Part shown: piece by piece, positions 8,919 through 17,723 of the stretch
Position numbering within the stretch: the first letter of the stretch is position 1
Layout: each line of letters opens with the position of its first letter
Assembly (NCBI GenBank): GCA_035494735.1
Contig: DATJGS010000042.1
Span: 48,426 to 112,425, forward strand
DNA: 64,000 nt
From: DATJGS01 sp035494735
Lineage (GTDB): Bacteria; Eisenbacteria; RBG-16-71-46
Reading direction: 5' to 3'
The notes under the pieces: model-generated
What the model saw: the letters and a program-made list of their open reading frames with translations, nothing else
Databases searched by the model: none
What the model was told of the DNA's origin: nothing
Translations under genes and position numbers: made by a program

Positions 8919-10829
8919 ATGAGCGAACCTTCGAAAGCCTCGTCTCACGTCAGCGAGCTGGAAGCCCGCGCGGTCGCGGAAGCCTCACGCGAGACCACGT
9001 GGGAGGCGCCGTCGTTCGTGCGCGAGTTGTTCCTCGGCCGGCTACAGCTCGATCTGATCCATCCGTATCCCGAGCCCGACCCCGAAGAGCAACGCCGCGC
9101 CGCGGACTTCGTGGCGCGCATCGAGCGCTTCGTCACGGACGAAGTGGACGCCGAGCGGATCGAGCGCGAGGCGCGCATTCCTCAGGAGACCATCCAGCGC
9201 CTGCGCGAGCTGGGCGCGTTCGGCATCAAGATCCCGCGCGAGTATGGCGGGCTGGGTTTCTCGCAGTACACGTACGGCCGGACCATGGCGCTGATGGGCA
9301 CGAAGAGCGGAGCGCTCGTCGCGCTGCTCTCGGCGCATCAGAGCATCGGCGTGCCTCAGCCGCTCAAGCTGTTCGGGACAGAGGAGCAGAAGAAGAAGTA
9401 CCTGCCGCGCCTCGCGAAGGGCGCGATTTCCGCGTTCGCGCTGACCGAGGTCGACGTCGGCTCCGATCCGGCCCGCATGGCGGTGACGGCGACGCCGACG
9501 GCCGACGGCCTCGGCTACGAACTCGACGGCGACAAGTTGTGGTGCACGAACGGCTCGATCGCCGAACTGCTCGTCGTCATGGCGCGCACGCCGGGCAAGG
9601 GCGGCAAGCCGGGTCCGATCAGCGCGTTCATCGTCGAGGCGTCGACGCCGGGCGTCGAGGTCGTGCACCGCTGCGAGTTCATGGGCATCCGCGGCATCGA
9701 GAACGCGCTGATGCGCTTCCATCGCGTGCGCGTGCCCAAGGAGAACCTGCTGTGGGGCGAGGGCAAGGGCCTGAAGCTCGCGCTCGTCACGCTGAACACG
9801 GGTCGTCTCACGCTGCCCGCGACGTGCGCGGCGTCGGGCAAGTGGTGCCTGCAGGTGGCGCGGCGCTTCGCGGCCGAGCGCGTGCAGTGGGGCCGACCGG
9901 TCGGCCAGCACGAAGCCGTGGCGCAGATGCTCACCGACATGGCCGCGCGCACGTACGCGATGGAGGCCGTCGCCGATCTGGGAGCGCTGCTCGGCGACCG
10001 GGGCAAGAGCGATATCCGCCTCGAGGCCGCGATCGCCAAGCTGTGGAACACGGACGTGGCGTGGGAGCTGTGCGACGAGGCGCTGCAGGTGCGCGGCGGC
10101 CGCGGCTACGAGACGGCGCGCTCGCTGGCCGCGCGCGGCGAGGCCGCGATTCCGCTCGAGCAGATGCTGCGCGACCTGCGCATCAATCGCATCTTCGAGG
10201 GCACGAACCAGGTCATGCGCCTGTTCATCGCCCGCGAAGCGCTGGACATGCACCTGAAGGCCGCCGGCGACGTCGTCATGCCGGGCGTTCCGATCGGGCG
10301 CCGGCTGTCGGGCCTCGTGCGCGCCGGGTTGTTCTACGCGGCCTGGTACCCGACGCGCTGGCTGGGCTGGGGGCGCTGGCCGCAGTACGCGGAGTTCGGC
10401 GTGCTCGCGGAGCACGTGCGCTACGTCGAACGTGCGTCGCGCCGTCTCGCGCGGCAGCAGTTCCATCTCATGGCGCTGCACGGTCCGGCGCTCGAGAAAC
10501 GCCAGGCGTTGCTGTTCCGCTGCGTCGACGTGGGCGCCGAGTTGTTCGCGATGATCGCGACGTGCACGCGCGCGGTCCGCGACGCGCGCCAGGCGGGAGC
10601 GGACCGCACGCCGATCGAACTGGCCGACGTGTTCTGCCGTCTGTCGCGGCGCAAGATCGAGCGGCTGTTCGCCGAGATCCGCTCCAACGACGACACCGCG
10701 GTGTACGGCGTCGCGCGCGACATCCTCGAGCGGCGCTACGGCTGGCTCGAGAAGGGCATCGTGCCCGCCGAAGAGGCGCCGGCCAGCGCGCCGGCCCCAC
10801 GCGAGCGCGAGGCGGCCGCGGGACTCTGA
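8919..10829 (+). CDS. Acyl-CoA dehydrogenase with C-terminal extension (VLCAD-like)
   Basis: 636-aa FAD-dependent acyl-CoA dehydrogenase, the first step of beta-oxidation: oxidation of acyl-CoA to trans-2-enoyl-CoA. The N-terminal helical domain spans to about residue 170, the beta domain holds FALTEVDVGSDP and the substrate/FAD loop (DKLWCTNGS), and the C-terminal helical domain carries the catalytic base E427 in IFEGTNQVMRLF. About 160 extra residues follow the catalytic domain, as in very-long-chain/ACAD9-type enzymes, ending in an Ala/Pro-rich tail. Electrons would go to ETF. ATG 8919 is preferred; ATG 8910 is in frame three codons earlier. A strong terminator follows, so it is probably monocistronic. 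Confidence 0.9.
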   Translation: MSEPSKASSHVSELEARAVAEASRETTWEAPSFVRELFLGRLQLDLIHPYPEPDPEEQRRAADFVARIERFVTDEVDAERIEREARIPQETIQRLRELGAFGIKIPREYGGLGFSQYTYGRTMALMGTKSGALVALLSAHQSIGVPQPLKLFGTEEQKKKYLPRLAKGAISAFALTEVDVGSDPARMAVTATPTADGLGYELDGDKLWCTNGSIAELLVVMARTPGKGGKPGPISAFIVEASTPGVEVVHRCEFMGIRGIENALMRFHRVRVPKENLLWGEGKGLKLALVTLNTGRLTLPATCAASGKWCLQVARRFAAERVQWGRPVGQHEAVAQMLTDMAARTYAMEAVADLGALLGDRGKSDIRLEAAIAKLWNTDVAWELCDEALQVRGGRGYETARSLAARGEAAIPLEQMLRDLRINRIFEGTNQVMRLFIAREALDMHLKAAGDVVMPGVPIGRRLSGLVRAGLFYAAWYPTRWLGWGRWPQYAEFGVLAEHVRYVERASRRLARQQFHLMALHGPALEKRQALLFRCVDVGAELFAMIATCTRAVRDARQAGADRTPIELADVFCRLSRRKIERLFAEIRSNDDTAVYGVARDILERRYGWLEKGIVPAEEAPASAPAPREREAAAGL

Positions 10830-10849
10830 GATCGCCGGCGGCGGTGGAC

Positions 10850-10893
10850 GACGGCCGCTCGAGGCATCGCGCCTCGGGCGGCCGTCCCGTTTT
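10850..10893 (+). terminator. Rho-independent terminator after acyl-CoA dehydrogenase
   Basis: A 16-bp stem with one G-T pair (left arm 10850-10865, loop ATCGC, right arm 10871-10886) is followed by CCG and TTTT at 10890-10893. One of the clearest terminators in the window. Confidence 0.85.
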
Positions 10894-11178
10894 CGCGCGC
10901 GTCGCGGGCGCGAACGGGCGTGGGAGGGGCAAATTCCCCGGACGAACGGCCCTCCTTTATAGAGGCGCGGGCCCCCGCGCCGCGAGCCGCGGGGGCCGGC
11001 GACCCGCAAACGCCGCATTGCCCACCCGCGGCGGCTAAGGCAGAATGTCCCGCCAAAGCCCGCCAGGGAGGCGGGCGCTTCGCCTTCGCGCCACGGGCGC
11101 GACGCGAATCACGAGCCTGGGCACTTTCCCGCGTTCCCGGCGTCGTTCCACACCCCGCAAGGCAGCCCACCCACTCGC
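10894..11178 (+). other. Leader region of the ftsK operon with two hairpins
   Basis: The intergenic stretch from the acyl-CoA dehydrogenase stop to ftsK is 349 nt (10830-11178). After the terminator it holds a 10-bp perfect stem (10970-10979 with 10988-10997) and a 7-bp stem GCCCGCC/GGCGGGC (11058-11076). Neither is followed by a T-run. The second lies downstream of the candidate promoter and so would be in the mRNA leader. No small gene is seen. Confidence 0.4.
11018..11046 (+). promoter_or_regulatory. Candidate promoter of the ftsK operon
   Basis: TTGCCC (11018-11023) and CAGAAT (11041-11046) are separated by 17 nt; both match 4 of 6 sigma70 consensus bases. The predicted leader to the ftsK GTG is about 125 nt. 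Confidence 0.45.
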
Positions 11179-13443
11179 GTGGCCTCTTCCCTCTCCGAAA
11201 AGCGTCAGCGGCAGATCGTCGCGCTCCTGCTCGGGGCGTTCGCGGTACTGTCCCTCGCCAGTGTCGCCAGCTACCAGGCGCCGCTCCCGGGATTCGCGCC
11301 GTGGGCCTCGCCGAACGCGTGCGGCCCGGTCGGCGCGGCGCTCGCGTTCTCCGTGGTGTGGGGCGTGGGCCGGCTGGCTGCGTTCGGCGTTCCGTTGCTG
11401 GCCGGCGCGTGGAGTTGGAACCGATTCCGTGATCGGCCGATGGCGCCGATGGTCGTCAGTTCCGTGCTCGGCGTGCTCCTCGTGTTCGAGAGCTGCACGC
11501 TGCTCGGCTTGGGCGGCGCGGAACGCTGGGCGTGGGCCGGCGGGTGGGGCTTCGCCGCCTCGCTCGCGTTGCGCTCGGCGCTCGGCGGCGTCGGCTCGTG
11601 GATCGTGGCCGGCGCGCTGTTCGGCGTCACCGCGCTGGCCGCGAGCGAACTGGGCTTCCACTGGATCGGCAGGCTGGCGCACGGCACGCTCGTGCGCCCG
11701 GTCACGGGCTCGGCGGCATGGCTCGCGGCGTGGCGCGCGCGGCGCGCGGCTGAAGCGAAGAAGCCGCGCATCCAGCGGCCACGCACGGCGCGCGACGCGG
11801 CGCGCGCGCCGGCCAACGAGGCGCTCGCCCGCCCGCGCATGGCCGAGGCGCCGCGCATCGAGGTCGAGCCCGACGGCCAGACGCGGTTGCCCCTCACCGG
11901 GCTGCGCGAAACGAAGCCGAAGGCCAAGCCAAAGGCCGGGGCGAACGGTGCGGCCGTGCCGACCGAGGCGTTCCCGTCGCTGAGTCTGCTCGCCATGCCG
12001 ACGCAACCCGAGGACCTGATCACGGCCGCGGATCTCACGGCCGAGGCGAACCTGCTCACCGCCAAGCTCGCCGACTTCGGCGTCGTGGGCCGCGTCACCG
12101 AGATCCATCCCGGCCCGGTCGTGACCACGTTCGAGTTCGAGCCGGCGGCCGGGGTCAAGGTCAACTCGATCGTGTCGCGCGAGGACGATCTGGCGCTCGC
12201 GCTGCGCGCGCAGCGCATCCGCATCCTGGCGCCGATCCCGGGCAAGGGCGCGGTCGGCGTCGAGATTCCGAACCGCCGGCGGCGCACGGTGTATCTCCGG
12301 GAAGTCCTCAGCGCGTCCGCCTACGAGACCAGCGACGCGGCGCTCAAGGTGCCGCTCGGGGTGGACGTGGTCGGCCAGCCGTTCGTGGCCGATCTCACGA
12401 AGATGCCGCACGTGCTCGTGGCCGGCGCGACCGGGTCCGGCAAGAGCGTCTGCCTGAACGCCATCATTACCGGTCTCCTGTTCCAGCACGGACCCGACAC
12501 GCTGCGCATGGTGATGGTGGATCCCAAGATGCTCGAGCTGTCCGCGTACAACGGCATCCCGCATCTGGTCATGCCGGTCGTGACCGAGCCCAAGCGCGCG
12601 AGTCGCGCGCTGCGCTGGGCGGTCTCCGAAATGGAGAAGCGCTACAAGCTCATGGCGACGTGCGGGGCGAGGAACATCGCGGCCTACAACGACAAGGTCG
12701 CGGCCGGCCTGGTGCCGACGGCGCCGGGCGCGGGCGGAGCGGAGCCGGCGCCGCCCGAGCGCCTGTCGTACGTGGTCGTGGTCATCGACGAACTGGCCGA
12801 CCTCATGCTGACCGCGCCCGCCGAAATCGAAGAGCCGATCGCGCGCCTCGCGCAGATGGCGCGCGCGGTCGGCATCCACCTGGTGCTCGCGACGCAGCGA
12901 CCGTCCGTCGACGTCATCACCGGCGTGATCAAGGCGAATTTCCCGTCGCGCATCGCGTTCCAGGTCGCGAGCAAGACCGACTCGCGCACCGTGCTCGACA
13001 TGAACGGCGCGGAGAATCTGCTGGGCCACGGCGACATGCTGTTCACGCCGGCCGGCAAGCCCGAGCCGTACCGCGTGCACGGCGCGTACGTCAGCGAAGA
13101 GGAGACGGCTCGCGTCGTCGAGTTCTGGCGCGCGAAGGCGAATCCGGCGGAGCCGGTGCCGCTGGCCACGGACGCGAGCATCGTGGATCGCGAAGAGGAA
13201 CAGGAGGCCGCGCTCGGGGGCGAGGTGGACGACACCTTGATCGGCGAGGCGGCGCGCCTCGTCGTCAGCCATCAGCAGGGCTCGACGTCGCTGCTCCAGC
13301 GCCGGCTCAAGGTCGGCTACTCGCGCGCCGGACGGCTCATGGATCAGCTCGAGCAGCTCGGCGTCGTCGGCCCGTTCCAGGGCAGCAAGGCGCGCGACGT
13401 GCTGGTCGACGAGCGGTGGCTCTCGGATCGGGGATACGAGTGA
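11179..13443 (+). CDS. ftsK: DNA translocase FtsK/SpoIIIE
   Basis: 754-aa septal DNA pump that segregates chromosome termini at division. The N-terminus has about four membrane segments (residues 10-170), then a short basic linker, then the RecA-like motor. Walker A is GATGSGKS with K422; Walker B is VVVIDELAD with D537/E538. The last ~65 residues are the gamma winged-helix (LLQRRLKVGYSRAGRLMDQLE) that reads KOPS-like sequences. The start is GTG 11179; the Shine-Dalgarno is weak. The stop overlaps the rimO start by 3 nt. The linker is short compared with E. coli FtsK, as usual outside gammaproteobacteria. Confidence 0.95.
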   Translation: MASSLSEKRQRQIVALLLGAFAVLSLASVASYQAPLPGFAPWASPNACGPVGAALAFSVVWGVGRLAAFGVPLLAGAWSWNRFRDRPMAPMVVSSVLGVLLVFESCTLLGLGGAERWAWAGGWGFAASLALRSALGGVGSWIVAGALFGVTALAASELGFHWIGRLAHGTLVRPVTGSAAWLAAWRARRAAEAKKPRIQRPRTARDAARAPANEALARPRMAEAPRIEVEPDGQTRLPLTGLRETKPKAKPKAGANGAAVPTEAFPSLSLLAMPTQPEDLITAADLTAEANLLTAKLADFGVVGRVTEIHPGPVVTTFEFEPAAGVKVNSIVSREDDLALALRAQRIRILAPIPGKGAVGVEIPNRRRRTVYLREVLSASAYETSDAALKVPLGVDVVGQPFVADLTKMPHVLVAGATGSGKSVCLNAIITGLLFQHGPDTLRMVMVDPKMLELSAYNGIPHLVMPVVTEPKRASRALRWAVSEMEKRYKLMATCGARNIAAYNDKVAAGLVPTAPGAGGAEPAPPERLSYVVVVIDELADLMLTAPAEIEEPIARLAQMARAVGIHLVLATQRPSVDVITGVIKANFPSRIAFQVASKTDSRTVLDMNGAENLLGHGDMLFTPAGKPEPYRVHGAYVSEEETARVVEFWRAKANPAEPVPLATDASIVDREEEQEAALGGEVDDTLIGEAARLVVSHQQGSTSLLQRRLKVGYSRAGRLMDQLEQLGVVGPFQGSKARDVLVDERWLSDRGYE

Positions 13444-14891
13444 CGCGGTCCGCGGCTCCCACCTCGCGCCGCACGCCGCGCCCGTCGCGCGCCGCGCATG
13501 GCCGCGCGCGACCCGCTGAAGCGCCGGCCCTCGCTTTCGTGACGCTCGGCTGCCCGAAGAACACGGTCGACAGCGAGAACATGCTCGGGCTGCTCGTGCG
13601 CGACGGCTTCCGCACGGTCGGCGACGTGCGCGACGCGGACGTCGCGGTCATCAACACGTGCGCGTTCCTGCAGAGTGCGGCGCGCGAATCGCGCGACATG
13701 ATCGCGCGCGTCGCGGCCTGCAAGAAGGACGGGCGTCTGCGCGGCCTGATCGTGACCGGCTGTCTGGCGCAGCGCGCCGGCGCGCAGCTGCTCCACGAGT
13801 TTCCCGAGGTGGACGCCGTGCTCGGCACCGGCCAGTGGCGCGAAGTCGTCGGCGCGGCGCGTCACGTACTGGACGGCGACGGCGAACGCATCGCGCGCAC
13901 GGAGTTCCCGGGCGGCGCGCTCGACGCGCTCAGCCCGCGCGCGCTGTCGACGCCGCCGCATCTCGCGTACCTCAAGATCTCCGAGGGCTGCGACCATCGC
14001 TGCACGTTCTGCATCATCCCGCACCTGCGCGGCGATCAGAAGAGCCGCACGATCGAGGACCTCGTCGCGGAGGCCGCGCGACTGGCCGCGGGCGGCGTGC
14101 GCGAGCTGAACCTGATCGGCCAGGACACGACCGGCTACGGCACGGACCTGGCCGATCGCCCGACGCTCGCCGACTTGCTCGAGGCGCTGGATCGCGTCGA
14201 GGGCCTCGACTGGATCCGCGTGCAGTACACGTACCCGCGCCTGTGGAGCGATCGGCTGATCGAGACGTGGGCGCGCGCGCGCCGCGTCGTCCCGTACGTC
14301 GACATGCCGCTCCAGCACATCGCGCAGGACATGCTGCGCACGATGGCGCGGGCCATGACCGAGAAGGAGACGCGCGCGCTGGTCCGGCGCATCAAGGACG
14401 GCATCCCGGGCGTCGCGTTCCGCACGAACTTCATCGTCGGATTCCCCGGCGAGACCGACGCGCACTTCGAGACGCTGTGCCGCTACGTCGAGGAGGAGGG
14501 CTTCGACAACCTCGTGGTCTTCACGTACGAGCGGGAGCCCGAGACGCCGTCGTTCCACATGACGCCGCGCGTGCCGGTGGCGGTGCGCCGCCAGCGCCGC
14601 GCGCGGCTCCTCGCGCTGCAGCAGAGGCTGTCGCGCGAGCGTCTGGCGCGGCGGATCGGTGAGCGGATGACGGTCATGATTGACGGACCGGCCGGCCGAG
14701 GACAGTATGCCGCGCGCACCCGCGGGTCGGCCTACGACGTGGACGGGGGTGTGGTGGTCGAGGGCGAAGGGTTGGTGGCGGGGTCGCTGGTGGACGTGCG
14801 GATCACGGGCAGCGCGGCGTACGACTGGTTCGCACGGGTCGAGCCCGGCGACGCGCGCCTTCCGCTCCTGAACGTGAAAGGAACGCGCTGA
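13440..14891 (+). CDS. rimO: Ribosomal protein uS12 methylthiotransferase RimO
   Basis: 483-aa radical SAM enzyme that methylthiolates an Asp of ribosomal protein S12. The N-terminal UPF0004 domain opens with FVTLGCPKNTVDSEN, the RimO-type signature, and supplies three Cys for one cluster. The radical-SAM cluster motif is C184-x3-C188-x2-C191 (CDHRCTFC). A TRAM domain closes the protein. The GTG start overlaps the ftsK stop. The first ~28 residues are a basic, low-complexity extension absent from typical RimO (about 440 aa). RimO rather than MiaB is called because of the LGCPKNxVDSE motif. Confidence 0.93.
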   Translation: MTRSAAPTSRRTPRPSRAAHGRARPAEAPALAFVTLGCPKNTVDSENMLGLLVRDGFRTVGDVRDADVAVINTCAFLQSAARESRDMIARVAACKKDGRLRGLIVTGCLAQRAGAQLLHEFPEVDAVLGTGQWREVVGAARHVLDGDGERIARTEFPGGALDALSPRALSTPPHLAYLKISEGCDHRCTFCIIPHLRGDQKSRTIEDLVAEAARLAAGGVRELNLIGQDTTGYGTDLADRPTLADLLEALDRVEGLDWIRVQYTYPRLWSDRLIETWARARRVVPYVDMPLQHIAQDMLRTMARAMTEKETRALVRRIKDGIPGVAFRTNFIVGFPGETDAHFETLCRYVEEEGFDNLVVFTYEREPETPSFHMTPRVPVAVRRQRRARLLALQQRLSRERLARRIGERMTVMIDGPAGRGQYAARTRGSAYDVDGGVVVEGEGLVAGSLVDVRITGSAAYDWFARVEPGDARLPLLNVKGTR

Positions 14892-15634
14892 TGCGGCGGT
14901 GGGCCTGTCTGGTCGCGACGATCGTGGTGGTGAGCGCCTCCCCGGCCGAGGCGAAGAAGTTCCGCTACGCGGGCGGGCCGACCGCCCCGGCCGACACGCT
15001 GGGCTGGCAGGCGCAAAGCGAATTCCAGCCGGTGATCGGCAGCCGCCGCCCGCGCGTGCCGCTCACGAACCTGCAGCTCACGAGCCTCGTCGCCGACACC
15101 GCGTTCACGCGCGCGCTGCGCTCGGCGCCGCTCGACAGCGGGTTGCGCGTCGTGCTCGCGCCGGCGGAGAGCCATCCCCTGAACTTCGTGGTCGAGCACG
15201 CGATCCTGCGCGACCTCGCGCGGCGCGGCGTGACCGCGACGGTGCGGCGCTCGATCATTCCCGACGACAGCGTGCACGCGGTGGGCGGGGCGGGCGAGCC
15301 GGTGTTGGAATACCAGCTGGCGACGGCGCGCGTCACGTACCTGCGCTTCGTCGGCTATCTGCCGGGGCGGGTCAAGATCGAGCGCCAGTCGCTCGTCGAG
15401 GGCGGGCTCACGCTGCGCGAGCCGGCGACCGCGTCGGTGCGCTGGGTGGCCGACGCCGGTTTCAACCTCGTGGATCGATTCCCGCGCGGGCAGACCTCGC
15501 TCGTCGAGGACGAGCGCTTCGCCGAGCTCAAGAGCCCGCTGCCCGACCGCAACGCCGAGAAGGTCTTCGAGCCGGTCGTCGTGGTCGCGGTGGTCGGTGG
15601 ACTGGTGGCCTTGTTCTTCCAGAATCGCCCGTGA
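14891..15634 (+). CDS. Uncharacterised exported protein with C-terminal membrane anchor
   Basis: 247 aa, family not recognised. It has a signal peptide (MRRWACLVATIVVVSASPAEA) and ends in a single hydrophobic helix (VFEPVVVVAVVGGLVALFF) followed by four polar residues, a tail-anchor layout. The middle is mixed alpha/beta with no Cys and no obvious catalytic motif. It is locked in the operon: its ATG shares one base with the rimO stop, AAAGGA sits a few bases upstream, and its stop overlaps the bamD start by 4 nt. Position next to a BamD-like lipoprotein suggests an envelope role, but that is inference only. Confidence 0.75.
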   Translation: MRRWACLVATIVVVSASPAEAKKFRYAGGPTAPADTLGWQAQSEFQPVIGSRRPRVPLTNLQLTSLVADTAFTRALRSAPLDSGLRVVLAPAESHPLNFVVEHAILRDLARRGVTATVRRSIIPDDSVHAVGGAGEPVLEYQLATARVTYLRFVGYLPGRVKIERQSLVEGGLTLREPATASVRWVADAGFNLVDRFPRGQTSLVEDERFAELKSPLPDRNAEKVFEPVVVVAVVGGLVALFFQNRP

Positions 15635-16401
15635 CGCGACGCCACGGCTTCGCGTCCTGGACGCGCTTCGTGCTCGGGCTGCTGGCCGCCTCGGCGCTGG
15701 CCGGCTGCGCCGCCGGCGTGCTGCCGGCCGTGCATTCGGAGCGCGAGCGCCTCGACATCGCGCGGCGCATGGCGGCGCGCCGCGACTACACCGACGCGAT
15801 CGAGATGTTGAAGACGTTCATCGCGAACAACGCGGGCAGCGCGGAAGCCGACCATGCGATCTACCTGCTCGGCGACTGCTACCTGAAGCAGAAGGACTGG
15901 GCGCTCGGCGCGGTCGAATTCGAGCGCCTGACGCGCGACTATCCCGAGAGCGATTCCGCGGGATCCGCGTCGTTCCAGCTCGGCGTCGCGCTCTACGGAC
16001 AGGCGCGCGAGCCCGACTTCGACCAGGACTTCACACGCCGCGCCGAGACCCAGTGGGAGAACTACCTGCACGCGTTCCCGGGCCACTGGCTGAACGCCGA
16101 GGCCGACCACCGCGTGCAGCTCGCGCGCATCCGGCTGGCCAACAAGCTCGCGAACACCGGACACCTGTACGTGAAACTGCACCAGCTCGAGCCGGCGCGC
16201 GTGTACTTCCATCGCGTGGAGACCGAGTACGCGGACACGCCCGTGCTGGGCGACGCGTGGATCGGGCTCGCGCTGTGCGACGCGCTCGAGAAGAAGCGCG
16301 ACGCGGCCATCGCGCGCCTCAAGGACGTCGAGACGCGATTCGCCGGACGGCCGGTGGCGGCGCGCGCCGCGCGCGAGCGCGAGCGCCTGCAGAAGAAGTA
16401 G
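15631..16401 (+). CDS. bamD: BamD-like outer membrane assembly lipoprotein
   Basis: 256-aa lipoprotein. The signal peptide ends in a lipobox (ALAGC) with the lipidated Cys at about residue 30. The rest is tetratricopeptide-like helical repeats (YTDAIEMLKTFIANN, IYLLGDCYLKQKDWALGAVEFERLTRDYP and others) matching the YfiO/BamD fold, the essential lipoprotein partner of BamA in outer-membrane protein insertion. No bamA, B, C or E is next to it. The GTG start overlaps the previous stop by 4 nt. A general TPR lipoprotein is the alternative. Confidence 0.82.
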   Translation: MTRRHGFASWTRFVLGLLAASALAGCAAGVLPAVHSERERLDIARRMAARRDYTDAIEMLKTFIANNAGSAEADHAIYLLGDCYLKQKDWALGAVEFERLTRDYPESDSAGSASFQLGVALYGQAREPDFDQDFTRRAETQWENYLHAFPGHWLNAEADHRVQLARIRLANKLANTGHLYVKLHQLEPARVYFHRVETEYADTPVLGDAWIGLALCDALEKKRDAAIARLKDVETRFAGRPVAARAARERERLQKK

Positions 16402-16409
16402 GAGGGCGC

Positions 16410-16994
16410 ATGCGGCGCGTCGGCGTGTTCGGTGGAACGTTCGATCCGCCGCACCTCGGGCACCTGATGCTGGCGGAGACCGCGCGCGAGAAACTGCGCC
16501 TCGACCGCGTCGTGTTCATGCCGGCCGGCACGCCTCCCCACAAGCACCGCCGCGACCTGTCGCCGGCCGAGCGGCGCATCGACATGACCCGGCTCGCCGT
16601 GCGCGGCCATCCGCAATTCGAGGTCTCGACGCTCGAGGCGCGCCGCGTCGGCCCGAGCTACACGGTGGACACGCTCGGCGCCCTGCACCGCCGAGCTCCG
16701 GACGCGAAACTGTACCTCCTCATGGGCGGCGACAGCCTCGACGACTTCTCGACGTGGCACGACCCGCAGCGCATCCTCGAGCTGGCGACGCTCGTCGCGC
16801 ATCCGCGCCCCGGCGCGCGCGGGGCCCGGCGCTCGCGCGCGGGCGTGCTGTGGCTGAACGGTCCGGAGTTGGACGTGTCCTCGAGCATGATCCGCGCGCG
16901 GCTGCGCGCCGGCGGCTCCGTGCGCTACTTGCTGCCCGACGCGGTCGAACGCTACGCGCGCCGCCACCGCCTGTACCGGCCGAGGCGCGCGTGA
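16410..16994 (+). CDS. nadD: Nicotinate-nucleotide adenylyltransferase
   Basis: 194 aa; transfers AMP from ATP to nicotinate mononucleotide in NAD synthesis. The nucleotidyltransferase motif GGTFDPPHLGHL is at residues 8-19 and the C-terminal VSSSMIRARL corresponds to the ISSTxIR motif. The ATG follows GGAGGG by 3 nt of spacer after the bamD stop. The length matches the family. The stop overlaps the next gene by 4 nt. Confidence 0.95.
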   Translation: MRRVGVFGGTFDPPHLGHLMLAETAREKLRLDRVVFMPAGTPPHKHRRDLSPAERRIDMTRLAVRGHPQFEVSTLEARRVGPSYTVDTLGALHRRAPDAKLYLLMGGDSLDDFSTWHDPQRILELATLVAHPRPGARGARRSRAGVLWLNGPELDVSSSMIRARLRAGGSVRYLLPDAVERYARRHRLYRPRRA

Positions 16995-17716
16995 ACTATC
17001 GCCCGCGGGAGTTCTGGGACGAGCGGCTGCGCCAGCAGTTCGACCTGCGCGGCACCGGCGAGACCGGGCTGTCGCTCGCGTACAATGAGGCGTGCTACGC
17101 GCTGCGCCGCGACGTGCTGGATCGCGCGCTGGCGCGCGCCGGCGTGGATCCGCGCGGGCGGCGCGTGCTCGACGTGGGGTGCGGCACGGGCTTCTTCACG
17201 GCGCACTACCTGGGGCGCGGCGCCCACGTCACGGGGCTCGACATCGCGCCCACGTCGATCGAACGGCTGCGCGCGCGACACCCGGAGGCGCGCTTCCTCC
17301 TGGCCGACGTGAGCGAGGCCGAGCTCGAGGAGACGTTCGACATCGTGAACGCGTTCGACGTGCTGTACCACATCACCGACGACGCGCGCTGGGCGACGGC
17401 GGTGACGCACCTGGCGCGCGCGGTCGCGCCGGGCGGGACGCTGCTCGTCACCGACACGTTCGCGTCGCTCGGCGGTCAGGCCGAGCACAATCGCATGCGA
17501 CCGCTGTCGCGCTATGCGGAGCTCCTGGCGCGCGAGCGCGTCGAGCCGGGGCCGCTCCATCCGACGCACGTCCTGTTGAACCGCGAGTTGGGGCCGTTCC
17601 GGTTCCTGAACCGTGCGCCCCAGCTCCTGCTCGCCGCCGATCGCGTCCTGCTCGCGGCGGGCTTCGGCATGGACCCGGTGGTGAGCAAGCTGCTCGTCGC
17701 CCATCGGGCGCGCTGA
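16991..17716 (+). CDS. Class I SAM-dependent methyltransferase
   Basis: 241 aa. SAM motif I is LDVGCGTG at residues 60-67, followed by LDIAP (motif II), FDVLYHI and the post-III strand GGTLLVTDTF. Typical of Methyltransf_11/25 small-molecule or tail methyltransferases; the substrate is unknown. The GTG start overlaps the nadD stop by 4 nt and polA begins 7 nt after its stop. Presence in an operon with polA and nadD gives no clear functional clue. Confidence 0.8.
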   Translation: MNYRPREFWDERLRQQFDLRGTGETGLSLAYNEACYALRRDVLDRALARAGVDPRGRRVLDVGCGTGFFTAHYLGRGAHVTGLDIAPTSIERLRARHPEARFLLADVSEAELEETFDIVNAFDVLYHITDDARWATAVTHLARAVAPGGTLLVTDTFASLGGQAEHNRMRPLSRYAELLARERVEPGPLHPTHVLLNRELGPFRFLNRAPQLLLAADRVLLAAGFGMDPVVSKLLVAHRAR

Positions 17717-17723
17717 GGCGGCC

